The notes under the pieces were generated by a model. That model did no database searches. It was not told the origin of the DNA and saw only the letters and a program-made list of their open reading frames with translations. This document shows, piece after piece, positions 30,959 through 38,647 of a stretch of 64,000 bases of DNA (positions within the stretch are counted from its first letter, which is position 1; each line of letters starts with the position of its first letter). The stretch is from assembly GCF_019655435.1 (NCBI RefSeq), contig NZ_BPFH01000005.1, positions 1 to 64,000 on the forward strand, written 5' to 3'. The stretch comes from Jannaschia pagri (GTDB taxonomy: Bacteria > Pseudomonadota > Alphaproteobacteria > Rhodobacterales > Rhodobacteraceae). The position numbers were made by a program, and so were the translations under genes.

Positions 30959-33142
30959 CTATTCCCCGGCCAACGGCATGGCGATCGTCCCATCGAAGGG
31001 CAGGATCATGCGCAACGTCGTCCCATGGGGCCCGGTATCCAGCGCGAAATGCCCGCCCAAAGGTTCGGCGCGGATCGCCAGGTTGTCCAACCCATTGCCC
31101 CGCGCCGCGTCTTGGGCGATGCCCGTACCATCGTCACGGACGACCAGGGAAACGGATCCATCCTGGGTCGAAAGCTTCACCGACACGCGCGAAGCATTGC
31201 TGTGGCGCAGGGCGTTGCCCGTCGCTTCCCGCACGATTGCGCGCAGCGATGACGCCACGGCGGCGGAAACGGTCACATCGGGCAGATCTCGGTCGGCCCA
31301 CTCCAACGGAAGGCCCGCCGCCTCATAGATCATCCCGACTTCGCCACGCAGGTCGGCCACCACCTCCCGCAAGGGCGCATCGACGGCTTTGGTGTTGGCA
31401 ACGATGTCGCGCAGGTCGGAGAGGGTCTGCCGGATCAACGCGTTCTTCCGCTCCGGCTGAGCGGAATGGAGTGCGCCCAGCAGTTGAACCCCAATGTTGT
31501 CATGGACATCCCGGTCGATGCGCGCCCGCTCCATCTCCACGGCTTTGTCCCGCGCATCGGCCAGGGCATCGAGACGGGCAATCGTGCCGACAATCCCCTC
31601 GGCCCGGCGCAGATCCGACGGCGCATAGAGCCGTCGCCCCCCGCCCGTCCACCGCAGCCGAAGGGGCGGAACGCCAGCAGGCCCCGGGACGTCCAGAGCC
31701 GCCCCTTCGTCGATCAGCGTCGGAGCCTGGACAGCACCCGGCGCCGGGTCAATGGTGAGCGGGCGAAAGGCCGCCTCAAGCACATCGCGATAGCGGGCCT
31801 CCCGCTCCTGGGGTGTGGGGGCCAGGGCAACCGCCCCGATGGCATCGCTCAGATCTTCGGCAGGTCGGGCCGTTCGACGCCGCAGAACCGCCGAAAGCTG
31901 GTCCCGAAACGGCAGGTACAGAACCACGACGATCAAAAGCGCGCTGCTAAAGGCGGGGACCGCGTCAAAGGACAGCGACGAGATCAGCGCGGCGTCCAGC
32001 CCGAAGAGCAACACAACCCCGACCGCATAGTAAAAGATCCGAAAGGACCAATCGCCCAGGTCGAACATCCGAAACCGCGCGACCCCAATGGCGAGGCCCA
32101 GGTAGACGAACAGGAAGAGCAGGAACGCATGGCCTTGGCGGATCGTCGGCTCGTACCCCAAGGCGCCGGGAACGGCCATGAGCGCGATGAACATACCGGA
32201 CCCAAAAACCACAGAGATCCCGAACCAGACGGCGATGGACCGCTCCTTCGGGTTTTTACGTGTTGCCCAGAGCTGCGCCAGCAGACCCAGGACGATCATC
32301 CCCATTTCCACGGCCGTGGCGAGGTGGCCCCCCGTCGCCCGCGAGGCCCAAAAGCCCAGCGGATTGCCCAAATACCAAAGGGCAAACACGACTGGCTGGA
32401 TCCAGACCGCCCAGAGTGGGATCAAACGGACCGGGTAGATCAGCATCATGGACCCCATAAAGGCCCCAAAGGTGATCGCACCGAACACGTTGAGCGACGA
32501 GACGAACGTCCAGGTGGCCTCTGGCAGGGCCAAATCGCGCGTCGAATAAAGCGCCGCGGCGAAGATGGCTAAGGCCAATCCTGCCCCCGCCGCCGCAAAA
32601 AGCCAGGGGGCTAGATCTTTGGGACGCAGGCTTGCTGCCCAGCCCCCCAAAACGAGTGAGGACACCGCGACCAGGATCTGAATCCAGAAGACGAACGGCA
32701 AACTGCCGAGCGGGCGGCTTTGGGCGGCGGTTACGGTTGCGGCGGCCTCATCGGTCACAATGGTCACCGGCCCGGCGCGCAGCGCCTCGGTCAGAGCGCC
32801 CTGATTTGCGAAGAGATCCCGCATGGCTTGGTAGCTGGGCAGAACATCCGGCTCCTCCAAGGCGTCGGCGGGGGTCACGTCGATCCGCCCCGTGGACCCC
32901 TCTATTGCAAGGATGCGGCTCCCTTGGACGTCAGCGGCGGGGCCTGCCGGGTCGAAGCCCGTGATGGCGATGCCCGGCCCCTCGCCCCCGATCGTCTTCT
33001 CCGCCCCGATCCAAGGTTGGTTGAGCGCGGTGACCGTGGTCAGAACAGACAGGATTGCCGCCAGCACGACAGCCAAGGATGTGCCAAACACTGGCCCTAT
33101 ACGCAAACCCGTCCTGACAGTCATCTGCGCCCCCCAACACAC
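30959..33142 (-). CDS. NarX/DesK-type sensor histidine kinase with PDZ-like sensor region
   Basis: 727 residues. The GTG at 33142 has AGGAG upstream; an ATG six codons later is the alternative. One N-terminal helix precedes a periplasmic segment of about 110 residues whose FDPAGPAADVQGSRILAIEG resembles a PDZ domain. Seven or so membrane helices follow (about 150-400). The cytoplasmic part has the HisKA_3 site ERARIDRDVHDNIGVQLLGAL (His) and the ATPase motifs REATGNALRHSNAS and VRDDGTGIAQDAARGNGL. It phosphorylates the regulator encoded just downstream. The signal is unknown. Confidence 0.9.
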   Translation of the reverse strand: MCWGAQMTVRTGLRIGPVFGTSLAVVLAAILSVLTTVTALNQPWIGAEKTIGGEGPGIAITGFDPAGPAADVQGSRILAIEGSTGRIDVTPADALEEPDVLPSYQAMRDLFANQGALTEALRAGPVTIVTDEAAATVTAAQSRPLGSLPFVFWIQILVAVSSLVLGGWAASLRPKDLAPWLFAAAGAGLALAIFAAALYSTRDLALPEATWTFVSSLNVFGAITFGAFMGSMMLIYPVRLIPLWAVWIQPVVFALWYLGNPLGFWASRATGGHLATAVEMGMIVLGLLAQLWATRKNPKERSIAVWFGISVVFGSGMFIALMAVPGALGYEPTIRQGHAFLLFLFVYLGLAIGVARFRMFDLGDWSFRIFYYAVGVVLLFGLDAALISSLSFDAVPAFSSALLIVVVLYLPFRDQLSAVLRRRTARPAEDLSDAIGAVALAPTPQEREARYRDVLEAAFRPLTIDPAPGAVQAPTLIDEGAALDVPGPAGVPPLRLRWTGGGRRLYAPSDLRRAEGIVGTIARLDALADARDKAVEMERARIDRDVHDNIGVQLLGALHSAQPERKNALIRQTLSDLRDIVANTKAVDAPLREVVADLRGEVGMIYEAAGLPLEWADRDLPDVTVSAAVASSLRAIVREATGNALRHSNASRVSVKLSTQDGSVSLVVRDDGTGIAQDAARGNGLDNLAIRAEPLGGHFALDTGPHGTTLRMILPFDGTIAMPLAGE

Positions 33143-33684
33143 CAGAAACTCCTGACATTAGAAGGGCATGCCAAGAACCACCGGTCAAGGCTATGGCAGA
33201 GGACCGTTCGCCAGGGGTCAAGTCGGGAAATGCCCCCCTAAACGGGGGGTATGAGGGGCCGCTCTGTGGTCGGAGTGGGCTTGGTGAGTAGGACATCCGG
33301 CGCCGCTAAGGGCTTTGACACGGGCGATGCTTGGGCTTGGTAGAGCGGGAGGGACACTGGACCCTTGGCGCTCTGGATTTCGACTGTGCGTATTCGGTCC
33401 TGGCACCCAGCGGCAGCAGGAAGCATGCAAGATGGTGCTCCTCTTCGCCTCAGCAAAAGAGCACAGGCTACATGCGTGTCAGCCACTAAGGCCACCGACG
33501 CCGTTAGTTCCGGGGGTGAGGCGGCGACACGATTACGCAAAGGGATCATTTGCAGGGTGGACCACGCTCTTATGCTGCCCCTCGCGTCTTTACGCGGCGC
33601 GTGAGAGCCTAGGCCGAAATGTGATCCCGCCAGATCATGGATCACTCCGTTTAGAGGACTTTACCCGTTCAATCATGGCGCCAC
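33143..33684. other. Intergenic region between kinase gene and tau terminator, no gene recognised
   Basis: About 540 bp. A minus-strand frame of 135 codons (33238-33645) and overlapping plus-strand frames exist but show no family pattern. Around 33345-33425 complementary segments (GGTCC with GGACC, CCC with GGG) could pair into an interrupted hairpin about 60 nt long. I tested this by eye for a tRNA and it fails: no 7 nt anticodon loop and no T-arm. A small RNA is possible but unproven. Confidence 0.35.
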
Positions 33685-33714
33685 AAAAAAAGGGGCGCCC
33701 AAAAAGGACGCCCC
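33685..33714 (-). terminator. Strong intrinsic terminator of the tauABC operon
   Basis: Reading on the minus strand: GGGGCGTCC-TTTTT-GGGCGCCCC followed by seven T residues. A 9 bp stem with one G-U pair and a 5 nt loop, 27 nt after the tauC stop codon. This is a textbook rho-independent terminator. Confidence 0.9.
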
Positions 33715-33740
33715 CTCTTAGATCCATTTCGGATGCCGCC

Positions 33741-35012
33741 CTAGCTGCGACCCTTCCAGGGCACCAAGACGTTCTCTGCCTTGCGCATCAGGATATCGAT
33801 CCCGAACCCGATGATCCCAATCAGGATAATCCCCATGACAACGACGTAGGTCTGTTGGAACTTGGAGGCGGTCGTGATCATCATGCCTGCGCCGACGTTC
33901 GCCGCCACAAGTTCCGCCGCGACCACCGTGCCCCAACAGACCCCCATGGCAACCCGCGCCGCCGTGAAGATTTCGGGCAAGGAGTTCGGAATGATCACAT
34001 GGCGCAAGATCTGCGTCTTGGACGCGCCCAGGGAATAGGCGGCATGGACCTTGGTGATGTTCACACCAGAGACCCCTGCCCTGGCCCCGATGGCCATGAT
34101 CCAAAGCGCGGCCAGAAACAGCAGCACCACTTTCCCGGTCTCATCGATCCCGAACCAGATGATGACCAGCGGGATCAGGGCCAAGGGCGGCACGGGCCGC
34201 ATAAACTCCACGATCGGGTCAAACCAGCCGCGGAACCAATCGCTGAGGCCCATGGCATAGCCAAGCGGGATGCCAATGGCCGCACCCAAAACGAAGCCCG
34301 CAAGCACACGGAACAGCGAGTAGCCAAGATGCTCCCACAGGGTGAAGTTGCGGAACCCATCGGTGGCCACATCGACCACCGCCTGCCAGACCCGCTCGGG
34401 CGACGGCAGGTAGAGGGGGCGCATTTGCAGGCCAGGATCGGGCACGAAGCTCAGACTACCACGGGGTGTCATGTTGACGACGCCATCGGCGGTATCGACC
34501 GACCCACCGGGTTCGATGGGCGCGCCATTAACCGCGACAATGCGGAATCCGTCAGCGTCGCCACCCACATCGTTCCGCGTGGCCCGGATCAGCGCGGAAC
34601 TATAGACCGGAACCTCGTCAAAATCGTTGAGGGCAAAGCCGTCGCCCGCGTCGGCTTCGATGCTGTCCACATCGGCGCCGAACTCATGGACGCGCACGAA
34701 AACCTCGGCGTCATCCTGGCTGCCGTCAGGTGCCTGGGCCGTATAGCTGAAGGAGGTGTCGCCTTGGAAAGGGGCTGGCACATGGATCGGCACCAGTTTT
34801 GAGCCGGTGAACGCGCCCCAGATCAGAAACAGCACGACGACAGAGATCACACTGGCCGCGCGATTGGGGCGCACCGCGCTTTCATCCCCAAAAGTCACGG
34901 TCTTGAGGGAGGTGAAATCCTTGCGCTGAGTCCGTTTGCCAATGGCCGTTACGATGAAGGCAGAGGCCGCAAACAAAGCGACGTAGACGACGACAATCAA
35001 TATCCCGGTCAT
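33741..35012 (-). CDS. tauC: Taurine ABC transporter permease with extra periplasmic domain
   Basis: 423 residues, about 150 longer than E. coli TauC. TM1 (residues 3-23) and TM2 (about 50-70) are followed by a soluble insert of about 150 residues. The insert starts VPAPFQGDTSFSYTAQAPDG with an FVRVH strand and resembles a cadherin/VCBS beta repeat. The canonical BPD permease domain then begins near PSPERVWQAVVDV, with the EAA-loop region HAAYSLGASKTQILRHVIIPNSLP. It starts 1 nt after the tauB stop with GGAGG upstream. Role: inner-membrane channel of the taurine importer, paired with TauA and TauB. Confidence 0.88.
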   Translation of the reverse strand: MTGILIVVVYVALFAASAFIVTAIGKRTQRKDFTSLKTVTFGDESAVRPNRAASVISVVVLFLIWGAFTGSKLVPIHVPAPFQGDTSFSYTAQAPDGSQDDAEVFVRVHEFGADVDSIEADAGDGFALNDFDEVPVYSSALIRATRNDVGGDADGFRIVAVNGAPIEPGGSVDTADGVVNMTPRGSLSFVPDPGLQMRPLYLPSPERVWQAVVDVATDGFRNFTLWEHLGYSLFRVLAGFVLGAAIGIPLGYAMGLSDWFRGWFDPIVEFMRPVPPLALIPLVIIWFGIDETGKVVLLFLAALWIMAIGARAGVSGVNITKVHAAYSLGASKTQILRHVIIPNSLPEIFTAARVAMGVCWGTVVAAELVAANVGAGMMITTASKFQQTYVVVMGIILIGIIGFGIDILMRKAENVLVPWKGRS

Positions 35013-35013
35013 A

Positions 35014-35820
35014 TCAGGCGTCCTCCGTCCGGCCCATGATTTCCTCTTCCATCTCCCAGATCATGGTCAGGATCTCTTCGCGGGTAGAGGCGAAATCAGG
35101 GTGTTTCTTGACCTCTCGCAGGTCGGCGCCCACGCCCATTTCGGCGAAAGGCAAGCGGTATTCTTTATGGATGCGCCCAGGACGCGGGGCCATTACCAGC
35201 AGGCGTTCTCCCAAGAGCAACGCCTCTTCCACGGAGTGCGTGATGAGGATGATGGTCTTGCCCGTCTCTTTCCAAAGCTCCAGCACCAGGCCTTGCATCT
35301 TTTCGCGGGTCAGCGCGTCCAAGGCGCCCAGAGGCTCGTCCATCAGGATCACGTCAGGTTCATTGGCCAGGCAGCGGGCCAAGGCCACGCGCTGCTGCAT
35401 CCCGCCCGACAATTCGTAGACCATCTTGTCCTTGAAGTCCTGAAGACCCGTGATCTCTAGCAAGCGATCCGACGTCTTACGCCGGTCGGCCTGGGGCGTG
35501 CCCTTCATGCGGGGACCGAATTCCACGTTGTCGCGGACGGTCATCCACTCGAACAAGGCGCCCTTTTGGAACACCATGCCCCGTTCGGCGTCCGGGCCCG
35601 TAACGGCGTGGCCGTTCAGATTGATCGCGCCGGAGGTGGGCGCCAGAAACCCAGCGACAATATTGAGAAGTGTCGTCTTGCCGCAGCCCGACGGCCCGAG
35701 CACGGACAATAATTCCCCACTTTTCAAATCGAGCGATACATCCTTGAGCGCCTGAACAAAGGAGCCATTGGGGAGATCAAATCGCATCGAGAGGTTCTCG
35801 ATGGACAATCCAGTCGTCAT
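35014..35820 (-). CDS. tauB: Taurine ABC transporter ATP-binding protein
   Basis: 268 residues. Walker A LGPSGCGKTTLL, Q-loop MVFQKGALF, signature YELSGGMQQRVALARCL, Walker B VILMDEPLGALD and the switch histidine in ILITHSVEEAL are all intact. It belongs to the nitrate/sulfonate/taurine ATPase group. AAGGGA lies before the ATG. It is separated from tauA by 193 bp that contain a strong hairpin, and directly abuts tauC. Confidence 0.93.
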   Translation of the reverse strand: MTTGLSIENLSMRFDLPNGSFVQALKDVSLDLKSGELLSVLGPSGCGKTTLLNIVAGFLAPTSGAINLNGHAVTGPDAERGMVFQKGALFEWMTVRDNVEFGPRMKGTPQADRRKTSDRLLEITGLQDFKDKMVYELSGGMQQRVALARCLANEPDVILMDEPLGALDALTREKMQGLVLELWKETGKTIILITHSVEEALLLGERLLVMAPRPGRIHKEYRLPFAEMGVGADLREVKKHPDFASTREEILTMIWEMEEEIMGRTEDA

Positions 35821-35975
35821 ACGATGTCCCTTCCTGGGTCTGCTGTGCGGTCAGACCCGTTGCGTCGGTGCTCGTGGCCCATGGAGCCTGTGGGCCATTC
35901 GCGCACGGCACACCGATCGGTTGTGACTGGGCAAGGTGTGATCGGTCTATGACACACCCCACCCGTGATGTGAGA

Positions 35976-35999
35976 GGGGCGGACCGTTTGGCCCGCCCC
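35976..35999 (-). terminator. Intercistronic hairpin between tauA and tauB
   Basis: On the minus strand GGGGCGGGCC-AAAC-GGTCCGCCCC, a 10 bp stem with one G-T pair, 14 nt after the tauA stop. No T-run follows. It most likely protects the 3' end of the tauA message or partly terminates, letting the binding protein be made in excess over TauBC, as is common for ABC importers. Confidence 0.6.
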
Positions 36000-36013
36000 A
36001 TCGTCGTTTTGGC

Positions 36014-37018
36014 TTACATCGCCGCCGCTTCGGTGAGCGGCTCTGCGTTGACTGCATCCTCATAGCTGTCGAGCGCCGAGGGGATGGAGCCTGCTTCCAC
36101 GAAGACGTCCGCGACGCCCTTCATGAAGGTGGAGGCGTTGCCGCCCAGCCACTTCTCCGAGAGCTGCTCGTCAACGCCCGGGAAGGACATGGTCGAGATC
36201 GACGCCTTGGCGTCTTCGACGCTCATCCCAGCTTCGGACGCGATGACGGCCAGTTGCTCATCGCTGTTGTCGGCGTTCCAAGCGGCATTGGCTTCGGCGG
36301 TCACGGCCAGGAACTTGGCGACCACCTCGGGGTTCTCGTCCACGAACTGCGTCGGCGCCGAGGTCACGTCGAACACCAGAATGCCCAGGTCTTCCTTTTC
36401 GGCACCGGTCAGCAGCGTGTTGCCCGATTCCTTCATGCGGGCCAAACCACCGCCGTAGCCGCAGGCGAAGTCCACATCACCCTGCGACAGGGCCACAGCA
36501 CCCGAGGGCGGATCCATGTCGACCACTTCCAGCGAGGCGAGGTCGACGCCAAAGTGATCCATCTGACGGAGGAAGCCATAGTGGGCAGCGGTGCCCAGCG
36601 GCACGGCGACCTTCTTGCCCGACAGCTCGGAGGCGTTCTCTTTGTCGATCTCAAGCTCCGCGTTCACCACGCAGTTGTCGTTCTCCGAGTAGGAGACGGC
36701 CACGTCCAGGACCTGCAGGTCTTGACCGCCCGAGGCCGCGACCACGAAGGGCGGCACGCCCTGGGACACAGCGATCTGCACGTCGCCCGAGGCCATGGCG
36801 GCGGACATGGCGGTCCCGGTCTCAAAGCTGACCCAGTTGACCGTCAGGCCCAAGGCCTCGTCATAGGCGCCCGAGTTCTTGGCCGTCATGAAGGGCATGG
36901 GCCATTCCAGGAAGTAGGCCACGGTGATTTCGCTCAGGTGGCCATCGGCGTGGGCCGCGTTCATCGGCAGCAGCGCAGCGGCGGCGGTCGTCGCGGCCAG
37001 GAAAGTTCTCTTCAGCAT
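36014..37018 (-). CDS. tauA: Taurine ABC transporter periplasmic binding protein
   Basis: 334 residues. Start at ATG 37018 (MLKRTFLAATTAAAALLPMN), which gives a proper signal peptide cleaved near NAAHADGH. The longer frame would put 31 polar residues before it. Family features of the NMT1/TauA-SsuA fold are visible: EITVAYFLEWPMPF, GDVQIAVSQGVPPFVVAASGG, KKVAVPLGTAAHYGFL and DVDFACGYGGGL. It binds taurine in the periplasm and hands it to TauBC. It is downstream of the DAO-family gene and probably in its transcript. Confidence 0.92.
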   Translation of the reverse strand: MLKRTFLAATTAAAALLPMNAAHADGHLSEITVAYFLEWPMPFMTAKNSGAYDEALGLTVNWVSFETGTAMSAAMASGDVQIAVSQGVPPFVVAASGGQDLQVLDVAVSYSENDNCVVNAELEIDKENASELSGKKVAVPLGTAAHYGFLRQMDHFGVDLASLEVVDMDPPSGAVALSQGDVDFACGYGGGLARMKESGNTLLTGAEKEDLGILVFDVTSAPTQFVDENPEVVAKFLAVTAEANAAWNADNSDEQLAVIASEAGMSVEDAKASISTMSFPGVDEQLSEKWLGGNASTFMKGVADVFVEAGSIPSALDSYEDAVNAEPLTEAAAM

Positions 37019-37051
37019 TAAGGGGTCTCCCAGTTGGTGTTTGGCGCGTTT

Positions 37052-37075
37052 TTGGTTGGCGCCTTGGTTGGTGCC
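37052..37075. repeat. 12-bp tandem direct repeat in the tauA leader
   Basis: TTGGTTGGCGCC (37052-37063) followed directly by TTGGTTGGTGCC (37064-37075), 11 of 12 identical, with a weaker related stretch near 37034-37046. It lies 34 nt upstream of the tauA start codon, in the leader on the minus strand. The function is unknown; a regulator site or translation-control element is possible. Confidence 0.55.
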
Positions 37076-37107
37076 GACACCGAAGTTTCGGTCGCAGACA
37101 GGTAGGG

Positions 37108-38445
37108 TCATTGCACTCCCTGTGTGAATGACTGGCCAGTCCAGCCAGCAATGTCCAGTCTATCGCGCATGCGAAGTGCCGCCATCCCGAGGCCAGCGCC
37201 CAAGGATTGGAGACGCGCCGCTGGATACGGCGAGATATCGGTCACGGGAAAGGTCAGGTCCGAGGCGGGTATTCCAGACGCCCGGCGGGCCAGTTCACCG
37301 CCCATGATCGACGACATCGCCACCCCGCGGCCGTTGTAGCCCAACCCGACTGTCAATCCGGGCATCGGTTCATGCAAATGCGGCACCCGGTCCGCTGTCA
37401 AAGCGATCCGTCCACCCCAGCGATATCGCCATGTCACGCCCCGCAAGCTCGGAAAGATCTTGGGCGCATCCTGCATCAGCCACGCATAGCCACGGCGCCC
37501 CAGCCCCCAAAGGTTGAAACCGATTCCGCCAAAGACGATCTGTCCGGTGGCTTCGCGTCGGGCATACATGATCAGCCTGCGCGTATCCGAAATGGTGTGC
37601 CCCTCGGGCAGGATCGACTGTAGCCGCTCCTCAGGCAGGGGGTCGGTCGCGATCTGAATGGGGTGCAACGTCAGAACGGACCGCTTCAACCCCGGCACCA
37701 ATCCATCGGAATAGCCGTTGGTCGCCACGACGACCTGCGCGGCGGTGACATGATGGGCGCCGCTGGTCAGCGTCCAGCGCTGTCCGTCCCGCTGCATCCG
37801 CGTCACCGGGGACCTTTTAAATATGCGCGCGCCGGCCCGTAGGCAGGCGGTCGCAAGACCGCGGGTCAAAGCAAGCGGCTGAACCGCGCCGCCCTTCGGC
37901 GACAGCACGCCAGAGACGTAGCCCTTGGCCCCCGTCATCACCTCGACTGCATCGGCCTCCAGCACCTCAAACCCGGCGCCATGGGCGTTCCAAAGCCGCG
38001 CGTTTTCCCGCGCTATGCCCGCCGCGCGGGGACAATGGTCGGCCCGCACCCATCCAGCCTGCCGCGCGTCACAGGCAATTCCAAGCCGTCGGATCAAAGC
38101 AAATAGTGCGTCGGCCGATCCAAGGGCCGCATCGCACATCCGGTCAAAGTAAGTGGTCCCGACGGCTGCGCGCAGCGTATCGGGGCGGTCCACAGGCAAC
38201 ATCGGGTTGACCTGACCCCCGCTGCGCCCAGAGGCGCCCTGCGCGATGTCTCCGGCCTCAAGCAAGACGACCTGCGCCCCACCGTCTGCCAGGTCCAGAG
38301 CAGCGCGTAGACCCGTTAGGCCCCCGCCGATCACGGCCACGTCGCAGGACAGGTTATCGCGCAAAGGCGAAAGACCCGGAAAGTCGGGTGCTGTCTGCGA
38401 CCAGAAGACCGTCTCTTTTGCCAAACCTACGATGCCCCCCGGCAT
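37108..38445 (-). CDS. FAD-dependent oxidoreductase (DAO family), TauY-like candidate
   Basis: 445 residues from ATG 38445. An ATG at 38526 would add 27 residues, but that region abuts the predicted TauR site and so is likely promoter or leader. FAD-binding CDVAVIGGGLTGLRAALDLADGG and GDIAQGASGRSGGQVNPMLP, then VVVATNGYSDGLVPGL and the C-terminal FAD segment GLTVGLGYNGRGVAMSS define the glycine/D-amino-acid oxidase group. In relatives a DAO-type subunit (TauY) with a small TauX forms a taurine dehydrogenase. No tauX is seen, so the activity is inferred from position ahead of tauABC. It could oxidise another amine. Confidence 0.8.
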   Translation of the reverse strand: MPGGIVGLAKETVFWSQTAPDFPGLSPLRDNLSCDVAVIGGGLTGLRAALDLADGGAQVVLLEAGDIAQGASGRSGGQVNPMLPVDRPDTLRAAVGTTYFDRMCDAALGSADALFALIRRLGIACDARQAGWVRADHCPRAAGIARENARLWNAHGAGFEVLEADAVEVMTGAKGYVSGVLSPKGGAVQPLALTRGLATACLRAGARIFKRSPVTRMQRDGQRWTLTSGAHHVTAAQVVVATNGYSDGLVPGLKRSVLTLHPIQIATDPLPEERLQSILPEGHTISDTRRLIMYARREATGQIVFGGIGFNLWGLGRRGYAWLMQDAPKIFPSLRGVTWRYRWGGRIALTADRVPHLHEPMPGLTVGLGYNGRGVAMSSIMGGELARRASGIPASDLTFPVTDISPYPAARLQSLGAGLGMAALRMRDRLDIAGWTGQSFTQGVQ

Positions 38446-38526
38446 GAAACCTTGCGCAGCTTCCCCACGTGCGCTGCTTCGGAAGCCTAGGCGCCTGCTC
38501 GTTTCTGCGGCAAGCGTGGCGCCCAT

Positions 38527-38559
38527 CTGGACCTAAGGGTCCAAAACGTCTGGCCCGAT
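38527..38559. promoter_or_regulatory. Candidate TauR operator between the DAO gene and tpa
   Basis: CTGGACCTAA at 38527-38536 and CTGGCCCGAT at 38550-38559 form direct repeats spaced 23 bp. The first copy also starts a perfect palindrome, TGGACC-TAAG-GGTCCA (38528-38543). As I recall, TauR of Rhodobacter capsulatus binds direct repeats of the form CTGGAC(T/C)TAA; copy one matches exactly and copy two at 7 of 10. The site sits in the divergent promoter region and could serve both directions. Confidence 0.65.
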
Positions 38560-38647
38560 GCAACGCAACAAATGAGGCGCATGACAGCGAGGTGAATGCT
38601 ATACCAGCACCTAGAAATCTTCAGTCCCTTCGTCCCAGGAGCGTCCG

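Noticed and set aside
33345-33425. tRNA-like sequence on either strand
   Set aside because: Complementary segments exist, but there is no 7 nt anticodon loop, no TTCRANY T-loop with a 5 bp stem and no acceptor pairing.
33315-34802. 495-codon plus-strand frame antisense to tauC
   Set aside because: Shadow of tauC; the composition is dominated by His/Arg/Asp and there is no family pattern.
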